Source: Saccoglossus kowalevskii
Lineage: Eukaryota > Hemichordata > Enteropneusta > Harrimaniidae
NCBI RefSeq assembly: GCF_000003605.2
Contig: NW_003141312.1
Location: 316,047 to 340,843, forward strand
Direction of reading: 5' to 3'
Length of the DNA: 24,797 nucleotides
The notes below the pieces were generated by a model. It was not told the DNA's origin. It did not search any database and was given only the letters and a program-made list of their open reading frames with translations. Shown piece by piece: positions 11,744-21,860 of this stretch. Numbering within the stretch: the first letter of the stretch is position 1; every line of letters begins with the position of its first letter. A program made the position numbers and the translations under genes.

Positions 11744-12594
11744 GTTGTTGGTGTCCTGTTAACTGGATCGCAGATGAATGTGTGGCAGACCGCACGGCAC
11801 GGCACGTTACGTTACTAGCAGGTAGTCATCCCGATAACTTAGAATTTCTAAAAAAAAAAAAAAAACCCCGGTCACGAATGTGTACACGAACAGTTCAAAG
11901 TATACTATTTACAAACATTTTAGTTGATAGCTGCTTGTGTCACGCATTACTCAGTAAACAAAGAAATTAATCCGCCAAGAGGGCTGAAAAATAGAACTAA
12001 CATGAATACTGTTATCATAAGGCAAAATTATTAACGCTGTGTTCAGTGTGTATGTCAAGGTGTCCCTTTGTATGAATTAACACCAATTACAAGGCGACAC
12101 CAGCTTTTATGTCAAATCTTCGTTTATTCCTACTTGACGCATTGATTTCAGTGTCGTCATGACAACATAGAAAGTAGTACATAGTGCCGTAAACAAATGA
12201 GCAGTCGCAAAGCAACGACGTAAACTTGACGAACATATCGTCGCAAACCACCTGTTTTATCGATTATGGCTACAATCTAGCTGTGGAATCATGGCGCTAT
12301 GTTGCCGACCGCATTATTTACGTAACTGACTCTGGCCGTTCGACATACAACAACAAAATTGAAAAGAAGACGTCCAAATGAAATGGTTAGGGCGAAATTC
12401 GAATGTAGGTGGCACCAAAGAGCCACGGAACCGTTAACCGCAGATAGGCTACAATCATGATGATAATATATTTGTAGTTTGGCCTAGGGGTATTCAAAAA
12501 AAGTAAATGACACTATTGCTCAGTAAATATTTATATTACTAAAAAAAAAGTATATAATTTGAATGACAACATTATTAAAAGAGCACCGCCCAGA
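11744..12594. other. 5' flank of the four-exon gene
   Basis: This stretch is upstream of the - strand gene and more GC- and CpG-rich than the left part of the window. It must hold the promoter, but I see no clear TATA box. It contains a poly-A run at 11852-11866, a hairpin at 12059-12101 and an X-box-like near-palindrome at 12153-12166. A + strand frame of 95 codons starting at 11683 is antisense to exon 1 and is not supported. Confidence 0.45.
12059..12101. repeat. 43-nt hairpin in the upstream region
   Basis: GGTGTCCCTTTGTA pairs with TACAAGGCGACACC (12 of 14 pairs) around a 15-nt loop. The function is unknown; it may be the remnant of a small inverted-repeat element. Confidence 0.5.
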
Positions 12595-12829
12595 GGTGGC
12601 GGCACGAAATTTTGCACGTGGGCGGGGGTCTGCTTACCAGCCTTACGCCAAAGACGCGACCTTTAAACATTTTTAAATACAGACCATCTGAAACGCTATT
12701 TCCTGCATTTTGAGGGGCAAATTTTGCTGACACAAAGCTTTCAGCTTGATTTTGAAGGGGCGACGCCCTCAACATTTGTTACGAGGGACGACCTCTTCTG
12801 CCCCCTGTCCCGCCGCCACTACCGCCACC
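12595..12829. mobile_element. Possible GC-rich MITE with GGTGGCGG ends
   Basis: GGTGGCGG at 12595-12602 is the exact reverse complement of CCGCCACC at 12822-12829. Next to these are a G-rich arm (GGGCGGGGG) and a C-rich arm (GCCCCCTGTCCCGCC), again in inverted order. A - strand frame of 66 codons covers the interior but has no recognised content. I see no target duplication, so this is tentative. Confidence 0.35.
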
Positions 12830-13035
12830 GGTATAGAATGTACATCTGTTCGTTTTTACACCGACAGTGAAAATCCTGTTTAATGAATAGAATTCTATAC
12901 TAGAATAGTAAAGAACAATTTGTGTATGTGATTGTTTATTTTATTATTATTAGTTTTTATTAACATAGGGCGCCCTCTAAATTCATAACATGATGTATAT
13001 GATATCGTTTGGAATGGGAGCTCAACCTTACGCTT

Positions 13036-13321
13036 NNNNNNNNNNNNNNNNNNNNNNNNNNNNNNNNNNNNNNNNNNNNNNNNNNNNNNNNNNNNNNNNN
13101 NNNNNNNNNNNNNNNNNNNNNNNNNNNNNNNNNNNNNNNNNNNNNNNNNNNNNNNNNNNNNNNNNNNNNNNNNNNNNNNNNNNNNNNNNNNNNNNNNNNN
13201 NNNNNNNNNNNNNNNNNNNNNNNNNNNNNNNNNNNNNNNNNNNNNNNNNNNNNNNNNNNNNNNNNNNNNNNNNNNNNNNNNNNNNNNNNNNNNNNNNNNN
13301 NNNNNNNNNNNNNNNNNNNNN
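13036..13321. other. Assembly gap, 286 N
   Basis: An unbroken run of N. The sequence ACCTTACGCT occurs on both sides, at 13025-13034 and 13340-13349, so the missing bases may include a duplication or tandem repeat. Frames that read through it are meaningless. Confidence 0.99.
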
Positions 13322-13737
13322 AGGACTGTACTCAGGGCTACCTTACGCTATAACTGCGGGAGATTGCACAATCTTTCAGCGCAATGTGTTAGGTAAAGTA
13401 AACACGATATAACACACAGTACGTGGTCATGACCTAGGAACTCGTGACTTGTAATCTTTAATCGTCTGTTTATCAGCTCTGACGCAAAATTTCGCATCGG
13501 ACTAAGATTTTAAAAATGTAGAAGGAATAATCATATAAAACAACGCCACAGCTGGGCAAGTCTGTGGTATCCATACAAATCACGTGGTACGTCGCGCCCT
13601 CTAGTGACAATGCTTTTCTGAAACGTATAATGGTATTAGGGGTGACGTATGCAGATCAGATTCTGGTCCCCGGCCGTCCATCAATATTTGAAACAAATTA
13701 CTATTGTTGCTTATTTATAAATTTGCTATAAGTATAA

Positions 13738-14140
13738 CCAGAGGTACATTACTTGGGGTTTGTAACTACGGTCACATGATACCAAGATCCCGTCACAATC
13801 TCGCTCTCGCATAAGCGTTCAAACTCAGAAAAATGCGAATGCGCATGCCCGAGGTAACTAGGATACTGGGATGTCCAGGTGGATCAAAATAGCTGCCCAC
13901 GATATGACGGATTACGAGAACTATATTTTCTGTACATTTTCGATGTATTACATTTTTCACTATGATAGTGGCAAGAAAAGTTTTATTTTTTCATTACAAA
14001 CCTTGAACATTGATATATGTCATGTCAGAAGGTCGTAGCCTCAGTCTCGCTATCTACGAGAAGAGACATGAATGGGATCTTGACATGATGTCACCATACA
14101 GTACTATGCGAGTTGCAAACCCCAAGTAATGTACCTCTGG
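13738..14140. mobile_element. 403-bp MITE with long TIRs and 5-bp TATAA duplications
   Basis: The left end CCAGAGGTACATTACTTGGG is repeated in inverted orientation at the right end, ...AAGTAATGTACCTCTGG. The first ~25 bp of the arms are identical, and similarity continues imperfectly for about 70 bp (both arms have CAAGATCCC). TATAA directly flanks both ends (13733-13737 and 14141-14145) as a target duplication. No coding frame is present. The TIR and duplication length do not match TA-inserting mariner or TTAA-inserting piggyBac elements, so the superfamily is open. Confidence 0.85.
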
Positions 14141-14145
14141 TATAA

Positions 14146-15717
14146 CCTAAATGTCAGAGTTGTTTATCTGCATTGTTTGCACTCACCTACGTCACAACAG
14201 CGTGTCGTCGTTAGAGGGCGTAACTTAAAGGAGCAGTATAATGGGAACGCTCTGCATCTTGATGATTTCCTACCATTTTATGTTGCATAATAGCATTACG
14301 GGAATTACCCGCCCATATATGATATTGGCACACACCGTGTTTCAACGCCAGTCAAGATGGGCATTTAATTAACGAGTCGAAATTGTTATTAATCAATTGT
14401 AATGGTTCCTTTGAGATTGATGATTCGATAGTGGTCGATTGTCGGGAGAAGTTTTTCGTCTTTGATATTATTTTTGTCTTTTTGGCGAAAATGGGTATAA
14501 ATAATAAAGGTGTACTATTTCCGGCAAGTGTGATTTTGGACAAACCATCCACACAGACAATCGGCGTACAAAAACAGACGTGGCGTATCTAAGTCACCTG
14601 ACCACCGACTCAGTAAGAGTTAGTACTGCGATTACCCCCAACCGTATGTCATTAAATATCACAGCAAACCGAATATAAAGGCATCAAATGTGGAATTCAC
14701 AATAAGTATTTTATGCGCGTTTTGTGATTTGTTGCTCTATAAGAGAAAAGGGAAACGCTAAGCCATTATACAGCTTTATTACCAAGGACAAATACGTCAT
14801 TTCCGGAAACGACGTTTCTGCTTACAATTTATTTAGTAGCATGTGCAGCATTATTGTAGATAACAATAGACTTTATTGTACAGGAATTCGGCTAGGTTGA
14901 GTCTGGGGATTGTGCATAATAATATTAATCATATATGCTATTCGACCCCAAAACATAAATCATTGTATCCAACCCAAGGAGTACAGCTATTCCATCCTAC
15001 TGAATCGTCGACAAATTCGCTCACCGGGCTACGGTCGTGTCGCACGTTTAGAATATTATTTAGTTCTTCTTTTAATCAAGACTTACGGATTGGAGTTTTA
15101 ATACTCGTCTGACCTTTTTGCTTCGGGTGACTTCACCAAGACCAAACCGGTGCACGTTTGCGTATAGTTTCCTACGTCATCTATGTACACAGTAACCATA
15201 CTACGTGAATGGTAGCACCGGTAGGGGGTATAATAGTCAGCGACCGAGCTGACAACTTGCCAGCTGCGGAATACTTCACCCAGGATACCTAATCACAGGT
15301 ACTGTTGTGGCATACAACGATGCATACCAGTTGAATTCATCGTAGTGCGATTGGTAAATGCCGAATTGGGCTAATTGGACTATATGATACCGAGTCGGTT
15401 TTTCAGTAGCTCAACAATGCTTGCTCACCGGACGTTAGCGGCACATAGCCTGAAACTTTAGCTGTGTTTTAGTTTTATAAACAGCGATAGCATATTATAC
15501 GTGCTCAGTGAAGTATACGATAGCATAAACCAAAGGTTGTGATACAGTCGGGCGTCGTGGACGTGTTGCTGTTTATAAATGGCAGTTACCCCGACAGCGC
15601 CTATAATTTGATTGTCATTCGCTGTGTTTTCGGCGCGAACACTTCAGACTGTTTAAATACGCGTGATCCTGATAACACTGACAGATACGTTCGACTACGG
15701 TCGGTCACACAACAGAC
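14146..15717 (+). other. CpG-richer 5' flank of the intronless gene
   Basis: There is no supported gene here. Overlapping frames of 60-110 codons on both strands fit the higher GC content and have no recognised motif. TATAAA at 15574-15579 lies about 140 bp before the start codon at 15718 and could be a TATA box; that is inference only. This stretch probably holds the promoter and 5' UTR. Confidence 0.4.
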
Positions 15718-16737
15718 ATGGCAATGTCGTTACCTACTGTACCCTCCGAATTTCAGCTGTTTCAGAAAGCACAGTCTTTGGGAATCGTCCAAAAGGAGGC
15801 GACTAACTTGGTTGGACAAAGCTCGCATCCCAGAGTGTCAACAAGTACCAAAGTTGAAGATTCCGTAAGCCCGATCGCAAGCAAACCACCGAGTGACAAA
15901 ATAGTCAGAAACTATAAACTGAAGTTGCCAATAATACAGCATCCGTTTCGTGATCGTCCTGCAATCATATCTCGTTCTTTGCGTCCAGAATTGTCTGGAA
16001 TTGGGACGATTTCGCTTAATACGTCCGTTATGCCGAAAGTATATTCGTCGCCCGACTACAGCGATGGACAATACGACGCGGAACCTCCGCGTAATTACAT
16101 GTCCCATACCATCTCATGTGAGCGAAGCCATTCTAAAACAGTGGAACTGTTGCGGCTACCTACAATGAGGTCGAAAACAAACATGGAATACTTATTTAAG
16201 AAGAAGAAGAAGAAAGAGCAAGACAAGAAGAGAAACAAACACGTAAATCACTTGGACATCACCAACAGCGCTCCAGAATTTATTCTACCGAAAGAAATAA
16301 CCACACGCAACCGTGGGATAGTTGAACAGCCTGAAGGAAACAAGAAACAGAACAACGATGAAGTGAACACGCCTTATAAGCCAGAAGGCTCCGCGATTAC
16401 CACAACACAGAAGAGACCAAAATTTAATTTTCTACACGGGCCTGTAGACTTTTACACTGGAAAATATCCTTTAATTATTTTAGACCGAGAAATGCGAAAA
16501 AAACAACGAGCAGTTTTCAAAACACTTGGGATGAAGTCGAACTTCTCCAGGGAATGGCAAGTAGGAAGCGACGAGCTTACACGGTCGAAAACCGAACTAC
16601 TGCCCGTCGAATCCTCGGTAGAGCATTGCAAAGAAAGGTATAAGACCGTGAATAATGTGTCGGACTGGATCGGCGGCTTACAATGTAAACAGAAGAAGCT
16701 ACACAATAGGAAATTCCTGCCACCGAATACATCTTAA
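15718..16737 (+). CDS. Uncharacterised intronless gene, 339 aa, Lys-rich
   Basis: This is a single open frame of 1,020 nt. The start ACAGACATGG has A at -3 and G at +4 and is the first ATG after an in-frame TGA at 15679-15681. The frame is far longer than chance allows in this AT-rich DNA, and codon use looks protein-like. The protein is hydrophilic and basic, with no signal peptide, membrane segment or enzyme motif that I recognise. Residues 1-60 are Ser/Thr/Pro-rich. A lysine cluster, FKKKKKKEQDKKRNKH, at about residues 160-175 could be a nuclear localisation signal. The most conserved-looking part is near residues 236-280, with FLHGPVDFYTGKYPLIILDR followed by REMRKKQ-type basic sequence. 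The C-terminal region has NVSDWIGGL. No family could be assigned. It may be lineage-restricted or a retained retrocopy; I see no A-tail or target duplication to support the latter. AATAAA at 17578-17583 is the nearest canonical polyadenylation signal I noticed. Confidence 0.75.
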   Translation: MAMSLPTVPSEFQLFQKAQSLGIVQKEATNLVGQSSHPRVSTSTKVEDSVSPIASKPPSDKIVRNYKLKLPIIQHPFRDRPAIISRSLRPELSGIGTISLNTSVMPKVYSSPDYSDGQYDAEPPRNYMSHTISCERSHSKTVELLRLPTMRSKTNMEYLFKKKKKKEQDKKRNKHVNHLDITNSAPEFILPKEITTRNRGIVEQPEGNKKQNNDEVNTPYKPEGSAITTTQKRPKFNFLHGPVDFYTGKYPLIILDREMRKKQRAVFKTLGMKSNFSREWQVGSDELTRSKTELLPVESSVEHCKERYKTVNNVSDWIGGLQCKQKKLHNRKFLPPNTS

Positions 16738-18222
16738 GCTGTGTCCATTACATTTTAATTGTGTTTTGAAGCTAATCACGTTTTGTGCTGCTTGCTTTTT
16801 ATCTTAAGCTGGCGTTGACCCGTGTTAATACAACTTCGGCCGGGTAATTTTGTGTTACGCTCACTTTGGAAGTGCACACTTGTAAAACTTACGATACAGT
16901 AATATCGTGTCACCGTGTCGACACTTATTTGAATGTCTACTATAGTAACTATACTGGCTAGGCTTTGGCGTCGTCGACTTTTAAAATATGTCTTTGTCCA
17001 GAGTTCCGGACTGTTGCTTAGATTGTTTAGCACATCATAATCGAAGAATCGCGAATATGTGAACCTTCCATTCTCATCGAATAACTGACGGTCCCAGTGA
17101 TCTTCGGGTCTAGAGACGGTATCAAGGAATTAATTAGGCGATAAATAGGCAAACAAAAATATCGCTTTCGCTCAGTCACAATGCCTCGTTTAAGTATGAA
17201 AGCAATCAAATGAAAATTTCTTGTTTGGACTGAACTTTATGTGGAGGTTGTTTTACGATCATTTGCCCGTAGTTAAGTTATTGATCTTGTTTTTGAAATG
17301 TACATAAAGGGACAGGGCATCCAGAAAGAAACATTTCACCTTGGTGATCCTATTCCGGTCACTGGTTTTATCAGACCACTTGCATCCCGTACGTAGACTA
17401 ACAATCAACAATGTGTCAATAAGCAGAGTGCCTGCAATTATACGAAGTTCATACTATATTAATGAGTACGTTTTCACCGTTATTTCACAGGAAGCCCAGC
17501 AACTATGATCAACTGTATTATTAGTTGCTCTTTCACATTTCGCTGAAGCCTTGCCTATATTTTACCTATATCTGCAGAATAAATCAAGAAAACTACACAA
17601 ATTGACTCAATTTACGAATAATTAACGGTTTGCCCGAACGAACGGCACAGTTGGAAGCGTGGCCTGTTCAGCGTTTTGTCAAAAACCAATCAAAAGACTA
17701 GTTACGAACCACATCGAGGTCACGACTCGGTTATCGGTAAAATGTAGGTAAGTCTTTGGCGAAATTTGTAGGAGCAACTAATATTCTTCAACCTGGTATT
17801 TTTTTTAGATTTTATTTTTTATTCTTTTCGTCTGTTTTTTCGAGTTTAAAAAATGTGTGCTGGCTGCAGCCTTCATCCCTTGTCTATTTCTTACACTAGA
17901 TACCAGCCGATACCCCCCCCCCCGCTCATAGAGACTGCGTATTATAGTTGATTTAAGTTCCTGGGCTCCCTGTGGTTATTTATACTACACTCAGCAGAAG
18001 AGCGTACCTGATACCGAGGGTCGAACACTTGACCAACATTGTATCTATCTATCAACACTGACATGAACACGTTCGTCACCAAATAGTTCAAGTACACCTT
18101 TCCATTCCCTAGACGACCTTGGCGTAGTATATTTCGATTAGTGACAATATAGCGATGATTAAAAGCACTGACTGATCAGTTGACCGTGTTTATGATGGAT
18201 TGAAGCATATAATACGCTATCC
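16738..18222. other. 3' flank and intergenic region
   Basis: The region starts just after the stop codon at 16735-16737. It contains AATAAA at 17578-17583, a C11 run at 17913-17923 and T-rich tracts near 17800. I see no supported coding sequence on either strand. Confidence 0.5.
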
Positions 18223-18363
18223 CGCTCTTAAAAAAAACACAAAAACATCTGCGTCCGTTTGTCAAGTGGATTTATAAATAACTACTTTTAATTTTACTTA
18301 ATTTGCATGTTTAATACTAGATCAATGTTCAAATAAGATGAACAACATTTTCTTTTAAGAGCG
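18223..18363. repeat. 141-bp inverted repeat, possible MITE
   Basis: CGCTCTTAAAA at 18223-18233 is the exact reverse complement of TTTTAAGAGCG at 18353-18363, and A/T-rich bases extend the match. The flanks do not show a clear target duplication. Confidence 0.4.
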
Positions 18364-18692
18364 AGGGCACAGAGAAGATATATTACAACAATTTCCTTCA
18401 ATCATGCGACGATATTGTCTGAAAGAATGTTGTGTACCAGTCATAATAAAACGAGCTGTCATTCTATTCACATCTACACGGCTATAATTCTAAATTCATT
18501 TCAAGTGGTAATTCTACTAGGATAAAAATAATATACAATTTATGAGTTCGTTACGACCAGTCACGTGTCACTATGCTAATTCTTGCGTCACGATCAGTTA
18601 CGTGCGCATTTCCCCTGCTCCGATGAGCATTTGCTTGACATATTGTTATCGCACTATAATTTCTTTTCTTTTTTTATTTGAGGTATTGGTAG

Positions 18693-18805
18693 AAAGTACA
18701 GGTCGGGTAGGTCGGTGTTTTTTTTTGGGGGGGGGTCACTAATTTTCGTGCAAGTGTTGAGGGGATGGTTACAGTAATCTGTGTAGGCATAAGGGGGAGG
18801 GTCGC
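18693..18805. repeat. G-rich repeat fragment
   Basis: GGTCGGGTAGGTCGG followed by a T9-G9 junction (18718-18735) and later AAGGGGGAGGGTCGCAATTTT. It contrasts with its surroundings and repeats a GGGTC-(A/G)-(C/T)-AATTTT theme, so it looks like a degenerate repeat. No inverted ends were found. Confidence 0.35.
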
Positions 18806-18968
18806 AATTTTGTGTGCAATTCAAGCCTCATGACACCACAGTAAACGTAGCCGAGATTTTATGCACAGTCTGGTTGTCTGTATTGCTTCAACACACACCT
18901 GTTCTTATTGCTCATTCAGCAGTTGTATTTACATTGAATGACATGTTAAAAACTTAACTAATATTCAG

Positions 18969-19127
18969 AGCTATAATGAGGACCCACTGTCTGATTATTC
19001 TAATAATGAACCATCAGAAAGTGGAAATGAACTTGAAAGTTTCCAGCCGGTACTATACACCAGATCTGGGAGAAAAAAGTTACAGTTTAGCGACAAGCAA
19101 TTCACCAATGGGGAAAATAATATTTAT
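18969..19127 (+). CDS. Candidate orphan exon, 53 residues
   Basis: This frame lies after an acceptor-like CTAATATTCAG (18958-18968) and ends before GTACGAGT, an acceptable but weak donor. Its 159 nt encode 53 residues in phase 0; the frame stays open to TAG at 19170-19172 and has no ATG. The composition looks like real protein: an acidic, Ser/Asn-rich start (SYNEDPLSDYSNNEPSES) followed by a basic stretch, YTRSGRKKLQF. I do not recognise the family and found no partner exon in the window, so it could be part of a long-intron gene, a pseudogene or a transposon-derived exon. Confidence 0.35.
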
Positions 19128-19172
19128 GTACGAGTACTCAGTGCTGGATTAAAACACATAGATTTATTGTAG

Positions 19173-19703
19173 TGTAATATTGTGATATAATATGTGTTTA
19201 CAATACCAATAGCCACTGTTTGTTTATATGTATTTCAGCAGATTGTAATTAACATGAAAATGCAACTTTTACACATTACTTAATAACCTGAGTATGAATA
19301 ATATTTGATCTAGCAGTGGTGTGTCTAGCAACTGTCTACTATAAAGGTACAACCGGTTACCTATGGTTCTCCTTTCTCATTCCACTGCAATGTTTGGCTA
19401 CAAGGCAGACCTTTCTTCCTCACCCACCCTTCACTTCACTTGGCTTTCTTTGTTATAAATTTGATCTTTTTTTAGTGTAGGTTGTATAGTATGATTGTAG
19501 AATTTTTTGATCATGAATGTATTTACCCCAAGCTAGGGGAAACCTTTTTTGGTATCGTGGCTGTGCTGGCATGCAGCCACAAGCTTACGTATTTAACAAT
19601 TCATTGTGAATGACATAGTCCCCGTTGGAATTAGGGGAAATGTTATTCATGCCAAAAATAAAGTTGCGGACCAAAAGTATAGTTAGTAATCTAGAGTGAA
19701 TTA
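19173..19703. other. AT-rich spacer with one repeat terminus
   Basis: No gene is seen. The 33-bp sequence at 19593-19625 matches 5807-5839. It is followed by GGAATTAGGGG, so CCCC and GGGG can pair in a short hairpin. It sits just upstream of the truncated LINE. Confidence 0.5.
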
Positions 19704-20038
19704 ATGGCTGAGCCCTTATCAACAGAAATTAAAAAGTTAAAAAGGGCAATAAATAAAAAACATAAATTGTTTTCAAAAATGGTTAGATGTAATTATAATC
19801 CGGACAGCGTGGCTAAATATAAACGCTATAGAAATTATGTGACGAATGCTCTAAGAGATGCCAAACGTAATTTCTATTCAGAACAGTTTCTTGAATATAA
19901 TGGGAAAACCGATAAAACCTGGAAAATAATAAATGAAATATTAGGAAGAAGACATTCAAAAACAAAATTACCGGACCACATTGATGTCCATTACCCCGGT
20001 AGCAACGTTACGACTACACTGAATGACCAAGATGCAAT
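19704..20038 (+). pseudogene. LINE ORF2 linker between endonuclease and RT
   Basis: This frame encodes the basic helical region that lies between endonuclease and reverse transcriptase in CR1/Jockey-type elements. Typical features are RNYVTNALRDAKRNFYSEQF and, later, KTWKIINEILGRR. The frame would continue from DQDAI directly into VNGFNNLF beyond the inserted element, which shows where the insertion happened. Residues after that point in the open frame come from the insert. Confidence 0.8.
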
Positions 20039-20398
20039 AGACTATTTTCCGTTCACTGCGAGAATCACGCGTTATGCGTGAAATCGAACGTAAAAACAGG
20101 ACAAACAAAGGTCATAGCGTCTTAGTCGCGTCAAACATCGCGTGGGATTCGACAAACGCAAAAGTATTTCGGGGACATTTCCATGCTCAATAATGTGCTG
20201 TCCACATTTGATGATAGACAATTTCGATTAAGTAAGGGTATTCGGAAGCAATATTTGTCGAAGATCTGCCGGTCAATGTAAGCTACGAAATAAAGAAATT
20301 CTAGTTCAAAATCAAATCGTTCGATTTTTGCGGCAGACGTTCGACGCGCGTCTTTCATGCATCTCGCGAGATCTCGCAATATTACAGGAAAATCACCT
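20039..20398. mobile_element. Nested 360-bp inverted-repeat element
   Basis: The left end AGACTATTTTCC and the reverse complement of the right end, AGGTGATTTTCC, are similar. Inside them GCGAGA and ATGC-TGAAA motifs also recur in inverted order, so the arms are about 50 bp but imperfect. Removing the segment together with one AT restores the LINE frame, which fits an AT duplication (20037-20038 and 20399-20400), though the junction is ambiguous by a base or two. No coding capacity. The right-hand 210 bp match 24011-24219. TCTCGCGAGA is present at 20362-20371. Confidence 0.7.
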
Positions 20399-21317
20399 AT
20401 TGTGAATGGGTTCAATAACTTATTTACCAGAGTTGGGGTGAACCTTGCAAACGAAATCCCACCACGTACATCCGACATTTACAATGCACATGTGACAAAT
20501 TCATTTTTCTTGCGTGGTACCACAGCTCATGAAGTGTCAGATATATTGAGAGGGTTAAATAAAAAGAAGGCAGTTGGTGATGATCAAATAAGTGCTAAGC
20601 TACTCATGCATGCAGCGGAGTATATTTCTAAGCCCTTCTCTCACATTATAAATCTTTCATTCTCTTCAGGTTCGTTTCCAAATGCTCTTAAAATAGCAAA
20701 GGTTACCCCTATCTTCAAAAAGGGAACTCCTTTTGACTCTGGTAATTATAGACCTGTCTCAGTACTGCCCCAATTAAGTAAATTATTCGAGAAAATAATC
20801 AACAAACAATTAACTGTTTATTTGAATAAATTCTGAATCAATATATTTTATTCCAAGCAGTACGGCTTTAGAGAAAAAATTAGTACAAAACTCTCTGTTA
20901 TAGACCTAGCACAAAAGATATTAGATGAAATTGATCAAGGGAAAGTAGTTCTTGGAGTTTTCTTAGATCTTAGAAAGGCGTTCGACACTGTTAATCACTC
21001 AATTTTACTTAGAAAAATTATCTAGATATGGTATTCGAGGCCTACCTTTGGACTTGATCGAGAGCTATTTACAAAAAAGGGAACAACATGTAAGTTTGAA
21101 TGGTGTAACATCAGACTCGCTTCCAATAATCTACGATGTTCCGCAAGGGTCTGTACTTGGTCCTACTTTGTTTCTTCTTTATGTTAATGATATAGCATTA
21201 TCATCCACGTACTTTGACATTCGTCTGTTTGCAGACGACACCAGTCTATTTCATACATTTCAATCTGGGAACAGTATTAATCTACACTATGTTAATGAAA
21301 AGATAAATCAAAATTAA
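20399..21317 (+). pseudogene. LINE reverse transcriptase domain, disrupted
   Basis: RT motifs appear in the expected order: KVTPIFKKG and NYRPVSVLPQLSKLFEKII (motifs 1-2), QYGFR, VFLDLRKAFDTVNH (motif A with its catalytic Asp), VPQGSVLGP (motif B) and RLFADDTSLF (motif C, catalytic Asp pair). TGA at 20834-20836 interrupts the frame and an extra A in the A-run near 21015 shifts it. The thumb and C-terminal region are missing after EKINQN. This was a working RT in the ancestor and is non-functional here. Confidence 0.9.
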
Positions 21318-21539
21318 TAGATAGTGTAATTCATTTTGTTTTTTGAGGAATCAGACTAGATTAGCCAACGGCTATTTCTGGTTCCTATTTTACCTATTTA
21401 TAATTGATTCTTGTTTTGTAAACTACAAGTGTACATTATTAGGTAAAATAAAATATTTGATTGATTGATTGAAATTAGATGTATTAAATTACTCTTTCAA
21501 AATCAAAATATATGGTCAGAAATTAAACAGGATTCATGC

Positions 21540-21860
21540 ATTTTTTGTATCCATACTGAATTTCCTTTGGTTGGGCTCATGAACAGGGATATAGTAGTAT
21601 AGTCAAAAAGCAAGCTTACAGGCAGTCAACCATCTTTGATCCGATTGTGAAACTAATTGTCATGGACATGTATCATAACATGTATAATTTGAAGAGAAAA
21701 AAAACATGTCAACAATACATTTTAAAAAACAAGATGACTGCCAGTCAGACATATTGGATTGAATCAGTAAACCACTGCACGTGCATATGTCTGAGTAAAG
21801 TACTAAGCACATGCAAAGAATGAACCGATTTGGTCCACAGGATTCCGCTGAATTATGACC
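21540..21860. repeat. Diverged copy of the alternating-subunit repeat
   Basis: AACAAGATGACTGCCAGTCA followed by GACATATTGGATTGAATC (from 21729) closely follows the core motif of the 5830-6769 repeat. A weaker unit, GGCAGTCAACCATCTTTGAT, lies about 110 bp before it, and GCACGTGCATATGT follows as in the other locus. The ends are not defined. Confidence 0.55.

Larger units (their letters stand above)
19704..21472 (+). mobile_element. Dead CR1-group LINE fragment
   Basis: Remnants of the second ORF of a non-LTR retrotransposon run in order on the + strand, followed by a 3' UTR ending in four TTGA units (21457-21472). Short tandem tails of this kind, rather than poly-A, are typical of CR1/L2-like elements. 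The endonuclease region is absent, so the copy is 5' truncated. It is further broken by a nested insertion at 20039-20398, an in-frame stop at 20834-20836, a one-base frameshift near 21015 and a deletion after the catalytic core that joins the reading frame to the 3' UTR near 21317. It cannot move by itself. Confidence 0.85.

Noticed and set aside
11683-11970. 95-codon + strand frame overlapping exon 1
   Set aside because: It is antisense to a supported coding exon and contains a poly-A-encoded Lys run.
12990-13412. Frames of 114 and 140 codons
   Set aside because: They run through the N gap and have no real sequence in the middle.
14352-14592. Open frames on both strands of 66 and 69 codons
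   Set aside because: They overlap each other on opposite strands, have no motif and are of chance length.
20131-20478. 115-codon - strand frame
   Set aside because: It lies mostly within the nested inverted-repeat element and runs antisense into the LINE.
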